Made by a program: the position numbers and the translations under genes
The notes under the pieces: generated by a model
What the model was told of the DNA's origin: nothing
Databases searched by the model: none
What the model saw: only the letters and a program-made list of their open reading frames with translations
DNA from: Otis tarda
Lineage: Eukaryota > Chordata > Aves > Otidiformes > Otididae
Direction of reading: 5' to 3'
Assembly: GCA_026413225.1 (NCBI GenBank)
Contig: CM048554.1
Location: 94,529,963 to 94,593,962, forward strand
DNA length: 64,000 nucleotides
In this document: piece by piece, positions 47,901-62,900 of the stretch
Layout of the letters: each line of letters starts with the position of its first letter
Position numbering within the stretch: position 1 is the first letter of the stretch

Positions 47901-50900
47901 CTATCGTTGATGGATCCCTTGCTTGTTGAGTTGCAGATGCCCAAAATAATAGCCCATGAACAACTTAATCCCCTGGGCTAGTGGAAGTGTTAAAATTTTG
48001 TATAGGGCAGATCTGAACTTTTAAATCTGCCTGAAGGGAAATGCAGCCCTGAAACTCGGCTAATAAAGCTTCTGTTCAGACTTGTGACACATCACATGAG
48101 ACGACTCATCTCTCTGTCCTTTATTTTGTATATTCATGCCATGAAGGACCAATGTGGCTTTTTCCCACACTGATGATGGGAGGCTTACTTGCATAATCAT
48201 CTCACTGTTAGAAGTTGTTGTATTTAAGGAAGGAATAAGTTCCTTCTGCCTTTATCACTTGGGCGAGTTTGATGTGCAAGCATGTAATTTGTATCTGCAA
48301 AACGATGCATCACTTTAAGTTCCAGTTTGCTGTGTAGAAACTTAGATTTAGAAGATTCAGAACTCTGAATTTTATTCCTTAACTGTCTCTGAGTAAACTT
48401 TTAAGATCTGTTGATGGTAGCTGTTTGAAGAACAGGTGGAAGCCTGTCCTTAATGGTGAAATCTAATTGTTTCTAATGTTAGATTTTTAAAACTGTGTAG
48501 GCCTATTGTCACAACAATCTTGTTATATTTTTCTACATATTGAATATTTCCAGCTAGAGCCAAAAACATGAGTTCCACAGAGGGATCTTGGTTACACTGC
48601 AGCCTACATTCTAGTTATGAAATTGAATGGTGTTTATATTCTCACTGAAACTCTGGAGTTATGCTGCTATGAGCCAGACCTGAGTGAGCTCTTCAGGTTC
48701 AATATGGGCTTCATACTATTAAGTCTTCATAACTTATCTGGATGATGGAATTAATAATTCTCAAACTTGATGACTATATACTACTGAATATAGGAAAAGT
48801 AGATACAACAGAATGAAGAGCCACTATAGACATTGACAGGTGGGAAGATTTTTTCAACAAGAATGCCATCAGGTTTAGCAGATATTAAGGCCTTCTCATG
48901 GAATAAATCAATTCCAAGCAACAGTTCATGCTGAGGTCTGACTGGCTGAGGGGTGACTGCCAAAAAATCTGGGAGTCCTAGTGAACAGTAAGCTGAGCAT
49001 GAGCCAGCCATGTGCTCTGCAGCAGAAAGGCAGACAGTGTCCTGGGCTTGTCAGGAAGAGCATAGCCAGTAGATGAAGGGATGTGATTATTCCACTGTGC
49101 TTGGCACTTCCAAAACTACACCTGTATCTAGTTTGGTCCTCCAGTTTGAGGAACTGGAAAACTGTAGAGGCTCCAGTGAAGGCTTGTGAAAGTGATTAGG
49201 GAGTTAGAGAATGCAACCCATAATGAAATGTTGGAGTTCGTTCTTCAGCCTAGAGAAGGGGAGGATTGGAGGAGACTACTTTTTAGCTGCTGTAGATAGC
49301 AAAGCAACTGAATGTTCTCAAAGGAGATACTGTAAAGGGAGAACTGAGACACGTTTATAGACAGAATTGTGAAGTCCAGCCTAAGTTACATTCTTTTCCT
49401 TTTGTGAAATACTTAACCTTGTAGGTAGGCCTTTCTGTTGTTGTATACCTGTGTTCAAACTAAAACTTCTAGAATGTGTTGGAAAGCATGATGTTTCATT
49501 GCCATCACCTATAGGGATGTCTCTTGTATAGCTTTTACAGCAAAAAGCTCTAAGTTAAGGACTGAAATTGTCACTTACCTTTTGTAGCCAAAAAAGTTTA
49601 CAGGCTGTTCCAAGTAAAGTTAAACAGTGCTACAAATACTTTTTAGCTGTATTTTTGGGTGACAAATGAGGCTGCCTTAGCTGTGAAATCCTGAAATGCT
49701 GAGCAGATAGCTAATAGCCTTCCTTATTCTATAGGAGTCTATGGTAAAACCAACTCTAATACTTTACAGTTACACAAAAGAAGTTATGTAGTGCAAGTTG
49801 TCAAAGATCTAGCTGAATGTGTTCTTTGCTAATATATACTTCAAGAACTATTTGAAGGAAAGTACTTTTCTCCTACACTTAAATGTTTTGAAGTGATTTA
49901 ACAGGTACTACTGTTTCCTTGGATTTGAAGCCTGTTGATAGACACATGGTGTCTGCATGTTGAACTTAACTGACACTATTCCAGCAATTTACTTGTAATT
50001 GTCACTCTGAACATAAACCTAATTCCACAGTAAGTGAACAAGGCTGTCAGACTACTAAACTTCTATTTCATGCTTTTGTAGCCTAATACTTCAAGGAATA
50101 ATTCATTAAATCATGGCATCTTGTTGTTTGTAGAGTGAAACTGAAGTTTGTGGGCTCAGTGTCAGACATTTATAACTGAAATGGTTATAAATTAAAATAA
50201 TGTGATTTTGAGCTACCATAGTAGTAAATAAGACCACTTTGTTGAAGGGGCTTAGAAATGGAAGTTTGTGGCAGAGTATATGGCATGTTGAAAAATGTAC
50301 CGAAAAAAATGGATAATATGTTGCTTTGAGTACAATAAATGAGACTTATGTCTAAGTAGGTTCTTAAGCAGGTCAAATCAAGCCTTGTGTACAGAAAGCT
50401 CGTGTAATCTGACAGCATGTGTGATGACACTTATAACACTAGTATTTGTGTTAAATCTGTTCTCAGTATAAAATGTGAAGCTGTGCTTGAAGCAGGAACT
50501 GGTATTCCTGTGAAAAATCTAGAAAACTGCTCACTTCTGAAGCCAATGAATGTTCAGGTATCAAGCATTCCAGTAAAACTGCATGTTTTAATTGTGATTA
50601 AGAGAAAAGAAAAACCTTCTTGAGCTCTGCAATAAGAACAACCCATTACCAACAGCCTCCCACCCACAGTAAAACAAATAGAAAGCCTGTGACTGATGTT
50701 TCTAAAGTGCTTAGAGGAACTTCTGACCCTGGCTTGGATCTGTAAGATGCATAGGGTAGCAAGGAGGAAATAGTGACATTTTCTTGTTTACCTTGCCTCA
50801 AATGTTTGTTTGTTAGTGGAAAGCTTATAGACTTTGCATTGGAAAAATCTAGGCATAGTGTTGATGTAGAAGCTGGCAAATATTTTAGATGGTATAGGAT

Positions 50901-53900
50901 TTATAATGAGGAGTAAATGGAACAAAGCTTTTGGATATAAATAAATATCTAAGCAGTCTTTGTAACTGAGTTTAGGTGTTCACCTAGCTTCTGTGTCTTT
51001 TTACTGCAATTCTTTTTCTTTTTTTAAGAAATCATGTGCTTTAAACATGATTTCACTTTAAAAGTAAGCTGAAGACTGCTGGCTACAAAGAAATGGTGTA
51101 TAGTTTGCCTCAAACTATTTAGGCTCAATATTGAGAAATTCCTGTATTATACAATGTTTTGATTATGATCTAACATGTGAAAGTTAAGGTTTTGAGGAGC
51201 TAAATGATTTGACAAAAAAACCCAAGAACTACCTTGATAAATCTTCAGTAGACTATGCTTGTATGAAGTCTTAAGACATGCTACTGTCTCAGTGATCGTG
51301 AGATCCTTAAGTATTGTTGGAACAGTGTGGGATGCTGGAATCTGCATAGCATGTTTGTTATACTTTGCTTAAAGGTAAAGAATTGATGGTTGTAGTAAGT
51401 CTGTAGAAGGGGGGTGGGGAAAAAAAAACAGCAGTGATTCCTTCATAGCTACAAAATAAAGCAGCCTTATCAGGTGAAACTGTATGGCAGAAAACTTCAG
51501 TATGCATGTTTCCTTTTTATTTTAGGCTTATGGTATGTCAGCTTTGCCTCTAAACTTGATTAAGGGAACTACCAGTGCAGCTTATGAACGTTTAGAGAAC
51601 ACAGAAGATATTGAAGAAGTGGAGCAACATTTATTAAGAATTAAATCAAAGGTATGGTCTTCACTGTTCTCATTTTTCGTAATGAATTTTATTCTTGCTT
51701 AGCAGTTTGTGATCATACTGTAGACTTTTTCTTCCAGAAAGAACAGCAAGTCAGAAGTGTTGAGTTATTTGCAAACAAATGTGGCCGCTTGTGTAAAAGC
51801 GATTAGGTCATCTTCACTAGTCTTGTATTAGTTACTTCTGTCTAGCTATAATGGTTCTGATGAGCTAAACTCAAACTTCTCCAGTCCTGGTTGGATAGAT
51901 GGAAGACATACTTTGTAGAAGTTAATATCCTTAACCTTGCTTATTCTTCTACCAGGTATGGCATGCAATTTTTTGATACTTACTCAATGTAGTTAACACT
52001 GGATACTTGCCACATGGAGCTGTCATGAGTTAGATTCATCAAACTATTAATCATATTTATGAATAAATAACAGCCCAGATAATCTTGCTTTCCAGTTAAT
52101 GTACCTTGTTATAAATAATTTCTTTATGAAAAGCGTACATAGAGAAATCTGTTCTGAATCCTAAACATCCCTAGGATATTAACACCATTTGTAAACCCAT
52201 GATAACTTTTCAGCTTGCTGACGTGCTGTGTCTAATGTAAGCAGGATAGTTTTAATAACTTCAGAGTGCAAGCTGAAGGAGGGTAACCTTTCTCCTTTAC
52301 ATACAAGATGTTAGGGATAATCTCACACCCTTTTCCTAACCCATTTCAGATAATGGTTTGACCGGTGTTTTCACAGCTGTGAGTGGAGGGAAGAGACAGT
52401 AAGATGCATCACTTTCATCCTGGCAGTCCATCTGTGTTGTGTGTTCTGTGATAGTAGATAACAGCAGTGTTGAAACAGTTCCCACAGTCTTCCCTTGATA
52501 CTTGGGTATCTGTACAGTGTGGGCACCTTTGGTGTTCTAGAAGTCTTCTTGCATAATGAAACCTAACCAGAAGTCTCCCACAGCTTAAACTGTAAAGCTT
52601 TGGTTTTGTACAGAGTACTAGTACAACAAAAGCATCTGTATTGCTGAAATGAATAAGAAACACGAGAAATCCTTGAAAAATGAAGCATTATGTATTATAG
52701 AAGACTATTGGATTATTAGAGTTTGGAAGCAACTGATCTTGTTTGATCTAGCTAAAAATAGGATCAAAAAGTAGAAAGTCTAAGTTATGTCTGTATACTA
52801 ATGGTGACATGAAAATAATTTTCCTTGGTTTATAAATTATGGTCAGAAATCTACCTCAGTCTGTAACTGAAATCTTAGTTCTTCAGTTACATTTGCATGA
52901 AGTTGTGAAGAAAGTTAATTTTACCAAGAGTAATGTAGCATGAAAACTAGAAATATGAAAGTATGCTACTTAACCTAAATGAAAGATTCAGTATGTAGTA
53001 GTGCCTGCTATTAGTACATATGGTAGTATTGTTTCATTAACCTTAAATAATCAAAGCTTGGACTGTTTTCAGAAAGCCTTTTTCAAGTTACTGAGGTGCT
53101 ATACAGGATATGGAGAATGTGTTCATGTTAAAAATACATTGTGATCTCCAATTTAAGTCTTACATATGCCTAGAATGTGGTTTTAGTCTTCTAACCTTTT
53201 TGAAAAAATTTATTTAAAATAGATTGGCTTTAACTTCAACAAGTGTGAAGTGTTTCACTATTTGCAGGAAGACTCTTTTAAAGATAGAGGAAAAAAATAA
53301 GGAATTTCAAAACTAAAAAAGATTCTTATAGTTTTAGTACATCTGTTACTATATTTTAATCTAAGGATCAGTTTGTTATACAATAATATCAATGTTAGAA
53401 ACAACTTCAGTTCAGCTACCTAATGCCTATTTTGTTGCTTTTGCTTATTAGTATAGAACAGATTTAAGAATGTGCTACTCATTTTACAGTAGAGTATAAT
53501 GGTGCCTGCTCAGTATTGAGAGGCTCAGAGTTAAAGTGCATTCTTAAATATAATCATCAAACAAAGAATTGTCTAGTACACTCCTCTAATTCTTGGGGTA
53601 ATGGTGCCTCTTGTTTGGGTTTATATAAGGTTAATTTTTGGAACAGCAAGTCATACTGCTCTTGCAAGTACAAGAAACATAGCTGAGTACCTGCAGTGGA
53701 ATGCTGGAAGGAAAATACAGATGCCAAACTTGGTATATTGGCTTAGTTGTGGAATTTGGTTACAAGGAACCTCTGAAAGTCATCAGGTTCAAGCCTCTGC
53801 ACAAAGCAAAGACTCTTTCAAGTTAAATTGGATTATTCAGATCACATCTGAGCACTTTAAGTGTTTCCAGCCATGGAGACTGCCTACCCTGTTCAAATTT

Positions 53901-56900
53901 TGAAACATACTCATTTTGAAGAGAATTTTCTACCACTTAATAGGAATTCCCCTTGTTGCAGCTTGTGACATTTGCACTACATCATAGTGTTTCATAGAAA
54001 CAGTGTGAATTATATACTACGAAGTCATTAGAGTTGTAAGTCATTAAACTATATGTGAAGTGAATTTTCTTGATTTAGTGTCCCTTGATCTCTTGTACTA
54101 CTTTTTGGTAACCAGTGCAGAGATGGTCGGCCTCTATCATCAAGGGATAGGCGGACTGTACGACAACTAGAAGAGAGACTAAGGACACTTCGAAGAAGAG
54201 AGAGGCATCTGGAGTCTATTGAGAAAAGCTGGTGGATGAAGTTCTGTGAAGCTATCCGACCTCTAAAGGTAAAAATTTCTCACTTTCTGAGACTTAAATT
54301 GGAATAACTTCCAGTTTTCTTCCTATATAAATCATAGGTCAAGTTTATTTATTACCATCCTGAATATCAACTGCTTATTTTGTAAATTATTATTACATTA
54401 CTTGATGACAGCCCTATAGCAAGCTCTGAGCTCTTGGAAAACCTTTTACTTTGCCTAAGATAAGTTTAAGATTGAGAAGGAGCAAGTCCTAGCTGATCTA
54501 CTATAGTGCCACTGGCGTAGAAAATCTGAATATCTTAGCTTTTTTTCAGGCATATGAAAACAGGAAGAAGAGAAGGAAGATTTCTATAGCTGACAGGTAG
54601 CTTATATTAATCTAAATGGCATGTAGCCAGCAGAAGTGAGATACTTTGAGAATACATGCATTTGAAATGAGCTTCTTGCCAAGTGTCCTGGTTTCAGGTG
54701 GGACAGTCAATTTTCTAATAAGTAGCTGCACTTCTGAGTAGCTGCAGTGTTTTTAAGTCAATGTGAAAATAATTTTGATAACAGCTGTTGTTTACAGTTG
54801 TCAGTAGATAATATTTTTATTTAGCTAGGATGGAGTTAATTTCCCATGCCAGCAGCAGTTGCTGGCGTGGGAGAAACACTCATGTTTTTGATTTTTAAGG
54901 GAATCAAGAACTACTTCAGTTTCTCATGCTTTAAGTAAGCAGGTGTGCTTAGCTTGTGAGGAGTGGATACAGGACAGCTGACCTAGATTGGCCAACAGAA
55001 TTATTCCATGCTATCAATGTCATGCTCTGTATATAAGCAGGAAGTTTGCTGCAGATGTTTTGCTCTTTTTGCCCTTCTTCCTGGCCCTTGGTATTCTGCT
55101 TGCCATCAGGGCTTTTTTCCACAGCCTGATTCCCCATGTGCCTGGTGATTCTTGCTGTTCATAGTGATTGTGTCTTTGGGACTTGCTGTGCTCAGTGGCC
55201 ATGGTCTGGCATCCACTGCTGGGAGTGTGCATCCCATGACTACTATTGAAGCTCAGTATAATTCTGTATGTTTTAGTGTTATTGTTAGCATTAGTAGTAT
55301 TAGCTTTAGTTTTTATTGTTTTATTAAACTTATTTTATCTCAACCCATGAACTTTTCTTTCCCTTCCCAACTCCCCTTCCAGGGTTAGCAGAGAATCAAA
55401 TCTTTAAAGTTGGAAAAGACCTCTAAGATCAAGTCCAACTGTCAACCTAACACCACCATGCCTACTAAACAATGTCCTGAAGTGCCATGTCTACACGTTT
55501 TTTGAACATCTCCAGGGATGGTGACTCTACCACTTCCCTGGGCAGCCTGTTCCAATGCTTAACAACAATTTCAGTAAATAGTTTTTTCTTAAAATCCATT
55601 CTAAACCTCCCCTGGTGCAACTTGAGGCCATTTCCTTTCATCCGAGAGAGGGAATTAGGTGAGAGTGTGGCTGCTGTTTGTTTAGCTGCCAATACTAGAG
55701 CTAAATAACTGCACCAGCTAATTATTTGATCAATAGTAAGCTAGCTGGATAGAGCTTACATTTTGGTACTGAAGCAGTGCAAAGGAGACTGCTACTGGAG
55801 TAAAGCTTTGGTATTGGTCTCTTTTGATCTTAGGACTTTGATTTTCACAGATGCCTAGTTTTAAAAAAGTGCTTTTGTGGAACAGTATTGCCATATAAAG
55901 TATTTCTTGCCAACTAGATGTAGGAAACTTTTGCACTTTGAAAAGCTGAGGGGACTAAAACCAATTTCCTTTAATGTCATTGCTACTGTTAATACTGAAT
56001 ACCAGTGGAAATGCACTGAAACTGTAGTTGAACAAAAGCTTTCGGTGTGAAATTCATAGTAGAATTTATCTAATGTGTCATAGAAAGATTAGACTTAGCC
56101 CTTTCATTTAAAGGGCAACTATCCTAACTATTAACTTGAATAGCTTGGATGCTTCCTTTGATTCAATGTAGCTTGTATAGTTTCTTCAACTTTTCACATT
56201 AACCTTAAATTTGAGAAATGCATTAGCTGTATATATTGTCTGTAGGACTTCAACAGTTCATTGTGTTCTCATAGAAAAGTATGTAGAATCATTAGTCACT
56301 TATACATTATCAGGTATGGTCAGGATGGTATTCAGTGTCTCCTTGTTCCTGTGGTTTGAATGCTATTTATTCTCTCAATAGCTGTGACAGTCAGTGTGAA
56401 TTGTTGACTTAAGAATCACAGACTGAAGTGGAGTTGGAAGTGGATAAATTTTCCTGACAGATTTTTCAGCTCAAGTAGGATTATGCTATGAAGCATTTAC
56501 AAAACTTGTTTACTCTGACTTTTCTGTGAGCTATCCTGTGAAGGTGATGATGTCCATCACTTAAAACATCTTAGCTCTTGCAGGACTGTTTTACTGTTAC
56601 TTTAATAGCATTTAAGTTGTCTTTGAGCATATGTACTTATCAGTTCCTAAATTAGTGAATATTTGTGCGAAACTTCCTGCAAAGTAGGTTGTCGTGCAAT
56701 AGTGTGGTAGGTTGACCTGGCTGGCTACCAAATGCCCACCCAGCTGCTCTTTCAGTCCCTGTCAGTAGGATGGAGGAGGTTATAAGACAGGAAAATGAGT
56801 CAAGATGGACAGGGCAACCAGTTACCATTATGGGTGAAACAGTTGAGGAAAATTGCCAATTAAAATTTATTTGGATGGTAAACTAAGACCATTTAAAACA

Positions 56901-59900
56901 CCTTCCTGCCCCCCCCACTTTCCCAGGCTCAACTTCATTCCTTTAGTCCTGGCTCTGGAGTGGCACAGTGGAATAGGGAAGTAGATGGGAAATAGGGGGT
57001 TGCCATTGTCTGTAACACCTTCTCTGCTGCTGCAGAGGCTTTATATTAAGATGCTAAAGGAACTCATTTCAGGCAGTGTAAGTTATATTAGTAGGAATTA
57101 TTTAAACTCATTGTTTTTGTAATCACAGAATCATAAAACCTTTATGGTTGGGAAGGACTGCCAAGATCACCAAGTCCAACTGTCAGCCTAACACCACCGT
57201 ACCTACTTAACCAAGTTGCGAAGTGCAATGTCTACACATCTTTATAAACACCTCCAGGGATGGCAACTTCACCACTTCCTTGGGCAGCCTGTTCCAGTGC
57301 CTGACCACTCTTTCAGTAAAGTGTTTCCTAGTATCCAACCTAAACCTCCCCTGCTGCAAATTGAGGCCATTTCTTCTTGTCCTGTTACAAGTTACTTGAG
57401 AGAGGAGACCAACACCTGCCTCCCTGCAACCTCCTTTCAGATAGTTGTAGAGAGCAATGAGGTCTCCCTGAGCCTCCTCCAGGCTAAACAACACCAGTTC
57501 CCTCAGCTGCTCCTCATAAGACTTGTGCTCCAGTATTTGCAGTCTTGCATAAAAACATGGTTCACTATCTTTTAGAAGTTACTTGTTGTACAAGCTAGTA
57601 TGCATACAGATTGTAGATAAGACCCAAACAGAGACTCAGAGGTGATCGAAGTGGTGCGAGACAGCAGCTCTGAAACATGTTCTGTAGTTGAATGATTGAG
57701 TATGAGGATGGGGGGTGGTTTGGGGTGGGGCAGGTATGAAGTCTGTGTTTTGTAGCTGAGGGATATGAGGAAGTGGCCTGGCAATGGAGCAGTTCAAACA
57801 TTGTAGTGGAGGAGGTAATGTACTAAAAGATTTTCAGCATCAGTTGATAAATAGTCCTGCTATGAGAACAGAGGTTTTGATTAAGCGCTATTCTTTGTTC
57901 TGATGTTGAATGTGTACTCCTGTTCTCAGGGGCTTGTATTCCTTCTCATTTATACTCTGACACAAAGCAAAATTATTTTGTATATTTTCATAGTGAAGTG
58001 TACCTAGAATCTTTGAGGATATTCTAGTTAGCTTAAAGCAAGTAAACAGCAGTACAGTAGTGTCCCAATAAGGTTGTGGATGGCAGATTTGTCCTTTGCT
58101 ATAGGTGTCAAATAAAAGGCAACAGTGAGTGTATAGCTCCTGCTAGAGTGTTTTTTCTAGTCTATTTTAGACTTTATGATGGGAAAGGAAGTACTTTACC
58201 TTTACCTAGATTTGAAGTGATACCCAACTGGAGGTGTTAGTTTAAGTCAGGTTGATATCACTTGGTAATGCTCAGCTGGCCTGTGTAAGTTACAAGCTCA
58301 ACTACTGATCTGAGTGGTGGTGTTCTCTTAACTGTTGAAGTTCTGGTTAATAGATTAGAAATGAGGTGTTGATTGGTTCCTAATCAATTGAGGTATGAGG
58401 AAAATCTATGTAAGAACACAGTTCCTGTCTGAAATGCTTAAGTCAACTGATGCTCTGAAACTGTAAACGTAGGTTGATATTATTTATGGTTCAGTGGTCT
58501 TAATGGCACTGTGGAAATACTGTATGAACTAAGGTAGAAGGAAGGTCTTCAATATTAGCGTTTTCAATCTCATATTGAATGCAACTGGATTTGAGGTTAA
58601 AATGGGAAAAGGAGTGGTTTTTCAGCCACTGATCTACTTCAAAGTGTGTCCTGCATCACTTTGGGAGACAGACATATTCCAGAGGAGATATAGATACCTG
58701 TCTACTGGCCATAGTTGGCAGAGGGTGATGAAGTAATGCAAGCTTCAGACTCTTGGTCTTTGTTTTTAAACATCAGTTTCCTGTACAGCTAATACCTAGT
58801 GGAAGCTTGCTGTGGAGAGGTGAATTCTTAGTACACTTAAATAAGTGGAAATGCACAAGTTAATACTAACTTGACACTAGTGTCTAAATCTATGCCTAAT
58901 AAGGCCTGCATCACTTGAGTTGTTTTATAAGTGATGTTCTAATATTGTGTTAGAGTTTGCAGATGGAAGCTTATCTTCAGAATTTAATGAACAATAATAG
59001 CATTGTAACTGAGTATCTTTAATAAGCAGCTGTAATAAGTTTCTTAAACACTTTCATGATGGCTGTGTGCCAAGTTTTACGGTTAATAAAATAATTTAAA
59101 CTATGAGACTCCCTCATTCATGTGGAAGACTATGCACTGTGTTCCTGCATATAGAATTTTGGAAGTAAGTCTGTCTAGGTTGTCTTAAGTCAGCAACCTG
59201 AAAACACTATTATTTTAGGAAGTTCAGCTTACTTATCTGAGTATATTTCATGATTAGGGTTTCTAGGAAAGTACAGTTAACTAGTTGGAGCTGTAACTGA
59301 ATGGGTTGCTGTCTGGACTCATTCTTGTGCACCATACCCTAACCCCTCCAAAGAAAAGACTGAGGGAGAAAACGTGCCAAAAGTGAAGAACTATTTCCTG
59401 AAATAACTTGTAGCCCAGGAAGAACAGCAGGAAGTATTCTTATTGAGGACAGCTTGGAGAACCAAGTCCCTGGCTTGAGTATTTGGTAGGCATAATAAAA
59501 ACACTTTGTTTTAATTAAGACTACAAGGAACAATCATATTTCTGACTCTACTTCATTCAAACCATTCATAACTGAAAGAAATGAAGCCACCTTTGAAAGA
59601 AGATGGCTTCTTCCTCTAAAGATAAAAATGAGAAGGAAATGGGGAAAACGGAGTGTACAGGTATCAGAATATTACTTTCAGTTCTCTAAACGTACTGCTA
59701 AGTTGCCCTAATTCTTCCTGTTTAAACTCAACCTTTTCATACTTTGACTATATTCAGGGAATGAATCATCTAGCTTTTTAAGCTGTTTGTTTATTTTAAT
59801 CTATCCCTTAAAACCTGAATAATCTTAATGCACAAACCCTGCTTAGCTGCTGATATAGTTGGTCTGCAAAATCTTAACTTATTCCTGGTAAACTTAGTGT

Positions 59901-62900
59901 AGTGTTTCATATACCACCTTGGCTTAGCCAAGAAATTATGTTGTTTGTACATCAGGCAGTTCCATATTAGTGTGCAAAAGCTTACAAGAAAGCCGGCTAT
60001 TGCTGATTTTAGAAAAAAAAAAGCAGTATCTGATTTACTTGTAGCGGTCATTAAAAAATTTTACTTGTACTTATCTATGGTTATGACTTGCTGGGCAAAT
60101 AACCACAGCTGTTATACTTCTTTTTGGTTTCAAATATTTCTATAGAATATGCACTCCAAAGGAAGATTGTGGGGCAGATGACTCGCCTAGTGCAGCTAAA
60201 GGGGTATGGAAGCTCTTCTAGAACCTTCTCCAGAAGAGAGGGCTTTATCTGGCTGTTGTGATGTGATTTGTAGTAATCTAATCTTATTCTAATTGCTTGT
60301 TGATAGATGGTGTGTTAGTAATAGTATTCAAGTAGCATGCGCTTAGATTTTCTTGAAACTCAAGTATTTTTCCTACTACCTTAGTATTTGTAAGCATTTT
60401 ACTTTATTTCTAGTCCATTCTCAAGTCTTCTTTCTTCAACTTCAGAGTTGAATTTCTAGGTGACTTAAAACTTTGTATCAAAATACTTTGTCAGCTTCAT
60501 GATTTCTATAACTTGAACTTTGAAAATTGCTTTGAAATACCCAATGCTGATGAGTAACTGAGAGGACTTGCAGGCAGAAGCAAGGAAAAAGTAGACCTTG
60601 TATTTGGGCTTGGTTACTTGAATTTTCTCTCCCTCCAAGTGATTCAGTCATTGAGTGTTTCTGAGTAGCACTACAAAAGGGAGCTCTCATTTGGGAAGGG
60701 TGAGGTGTTCCCTGTAAGCTATGCACAGGTTGCCTCCCATTGGAAGGTGAGCACATAGATGTGGTGGCCAAGGGAGACAAACTCTTAATTTCCTTTAATT
60801 AAACACAGACATATGTATAGTTAAGGTTTTACATCTAATATAGCAAGTATAGTTTGTGCATTCAGCAAAATGCTGTCTTCATTTAATATAGAATCTCATT
60901 TGTGTTCTTCATGACACTTTTCAGTTACAGGTAGACTTCTGTATTACTCTGTAGCATATGATGTACTTTAACACTTTATTCTGAGCTTCGTGTATCCACC
61001 AGGCAAAGAGGTGGTTCTTATCTTAGATGATTAACTCTTTAGATGCTTGACATAAACCCTGTTTAGCAGAGTAAACATTTTGCTAGTACTTTGCTCAAGT
61101 ATTTACCAAAAAATTTTTCAAGTGTGTTTGAGCCCTAGAGGTGGTCCAAGATCATTAGTCCTTTTATTGAAGCTTAGGTAAGTCTTCACTTGTATCAACT
61201 GCAAACACTTCCATTTAAATTGTAATTAATTTTTACTTCTAGATTGTATGGGGAGTGTTCTTCATCATTGTGGCACTGCTCTTCACTGTCTCTCTGTTCT
61301 TGTCAAAGTAAGTACATTTCAGCATTTTTCTTAACCACTTAAACTACATAGTTTCTGCTCAAACATCAAAATTGGAGTGGTTTGCTTCAAGAATCAGTCT
61401 GCTTTTCTATGCTACACTTCTGTAACTAGAGCTGCATTCCTCATTATAATATTATATACTGAAGCTGAGCAAAATGTGCTACAACAGATCCAAGTAAGGA
61501 CATGGTTCAGTTTGACTGTATGCTGCTGAAAACAGTTCTGATTGAGTAGAAAAATTAACCATACATGTTAAGGAAGTTAATTCAGACTACAAAAGTATTC
61601 TGATTGCCTGAATGAATCTTAATGCATGTAGGTACTTCTTGGCTGGGTAACAGGTGTTTAAATTATTGCAGTAAATGACATGCATAATCCATTATGATGT
61701 GCATTACACTGTAATTGTTTTGTGGTGTTGAAAGCAATATGGCCAGTGGCAGATCTGGTGGATTTCAGTTAAGACTGACACTAACCAGAGGTCTCTGGTG
61801 TTGGCATTCTTAATTGTTCAGACTGGGCAAATAAGCTCTATGACCCAAACTAGAAAAAAGCTAAAATGCCAAGGAGACACAGAAATCAATATACCTTTTC
61901 ACAGAACAAGTGCAGTGAATGTGGTAAAACAAAGCATGTGTCTATAGATATGAAAAAGCTGTCAATCTCTGGGCTCAGTGCAGTTTTTTTTCACTGCCCT
62001 TTTAAATTAAACTGAAGATAAAACTCTGGGAGAACTGTAGTGCATAACTAATTTTTCTTAATTACTGCAGTTTGGACAAAGCTCTGCATTCGGCTGGCTT
62101 CGACTCAGGATTTATAATTTTAGGAACTAATCTGACCAATCCACTGAATATGCTGTTACCTGTTCTTCAAACAGTAAGTAAAACATGGTGATATACATAT
62201 GTAAGGATGCTTCCTGTCTGTTTTCTGGTAAGCCGTCAAAAGGCAAACTTCTCTTTCTCCCCAAGTAATTAACTAAAAATTATCTAGATGTTTTTTTTTC
62301 TGTAAAAGAAAGGCAACTTCTTGTTAAGTCTTACAGTTATTAGATACTCATATGAAAATCTTGGGTGAATGGAAGCCAGTTGCTGGAGGAAGGTGGTGCT
62401 TGAGAATAACTTTGATCTGAGAACACAGTGACAATTAAGAAGGATGTAACTTGTAGTTAGGCACAGAATAAAAGCAACTTTCTCTTATGCCCTATGTACA
62501 TTGAAATTGTTTGTATACTTGACAGAATATCCTCCTTAAGTAAAGTAAATGCATTTTTCACTTCTTAATATGTTTTTACACCTTGGAAGATATATTAGAC
62601 TCTGTGCAGTTATGTGTGCTCTAGTAATGCGTTAGTCTTTAAAACAAACCCTACATAAGAACAAACATCTATTAACTTCAGTAGGGTTGGAAGGCAACAA
62701 GGCCACATATGAATTTAGCAATCAGTCATGGGTAAGCTAAGAAAAAAAATTGTTAATGTAAGCTAGTGCTTTACTCTCCTCTGTTCTTTTTGTATTCTTA
62801 ATGTAATGGTTTGACACAATGCATTGCTTCTCCATGGTTTCTAAAACTATTGAACACCTAAGCTTGCAGTTTACTGAGAAAAGTAGTGTTCAGCAGCAGC

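Larger units (their letters stand above)
37968..51525 (+). other. LMBRD1: LMBRD1 intron 7 (longest, 13.6 kb)
   Basis: gtaagt to ttttattttag. Recognisable items are a small CR1 end (38699-38830), an unclassified promoter-like block (39770-40125), copy 2 of the 74-bp duplication, a 22-bp palindrome (41084-41105), a (CAAA)n tract, a partial LTR (43545-43823) and an old CR1 (48930-49370). The long stretches at 41.7-43.5, 43.8-48.9 and 49.4-51.5 kb are AT-rich with no supported feature. Confidence 0.9.
54269..61242 (+). other. LMBRD1: LMBRD1 intron 9
   Basis: A 7-kb intron, gtaaaa to ttttacttctag. Its first half is a transposon cluster: LTR 54684-55388, CR1 55393-55650, LTR 56703-57035 and CR1 57124-57545. 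From 57.6 to 61.2 kb I see nothing beyond AT-rich sequence. Confidence 0.9.

Noticed and set aside
54116..54120. Alternative exon 9 acceptor 5 nt downstream (tgcag)
   Set aside because: Using it would shift the frame; the upstream AG gives the conserved LMBD1 sequence.
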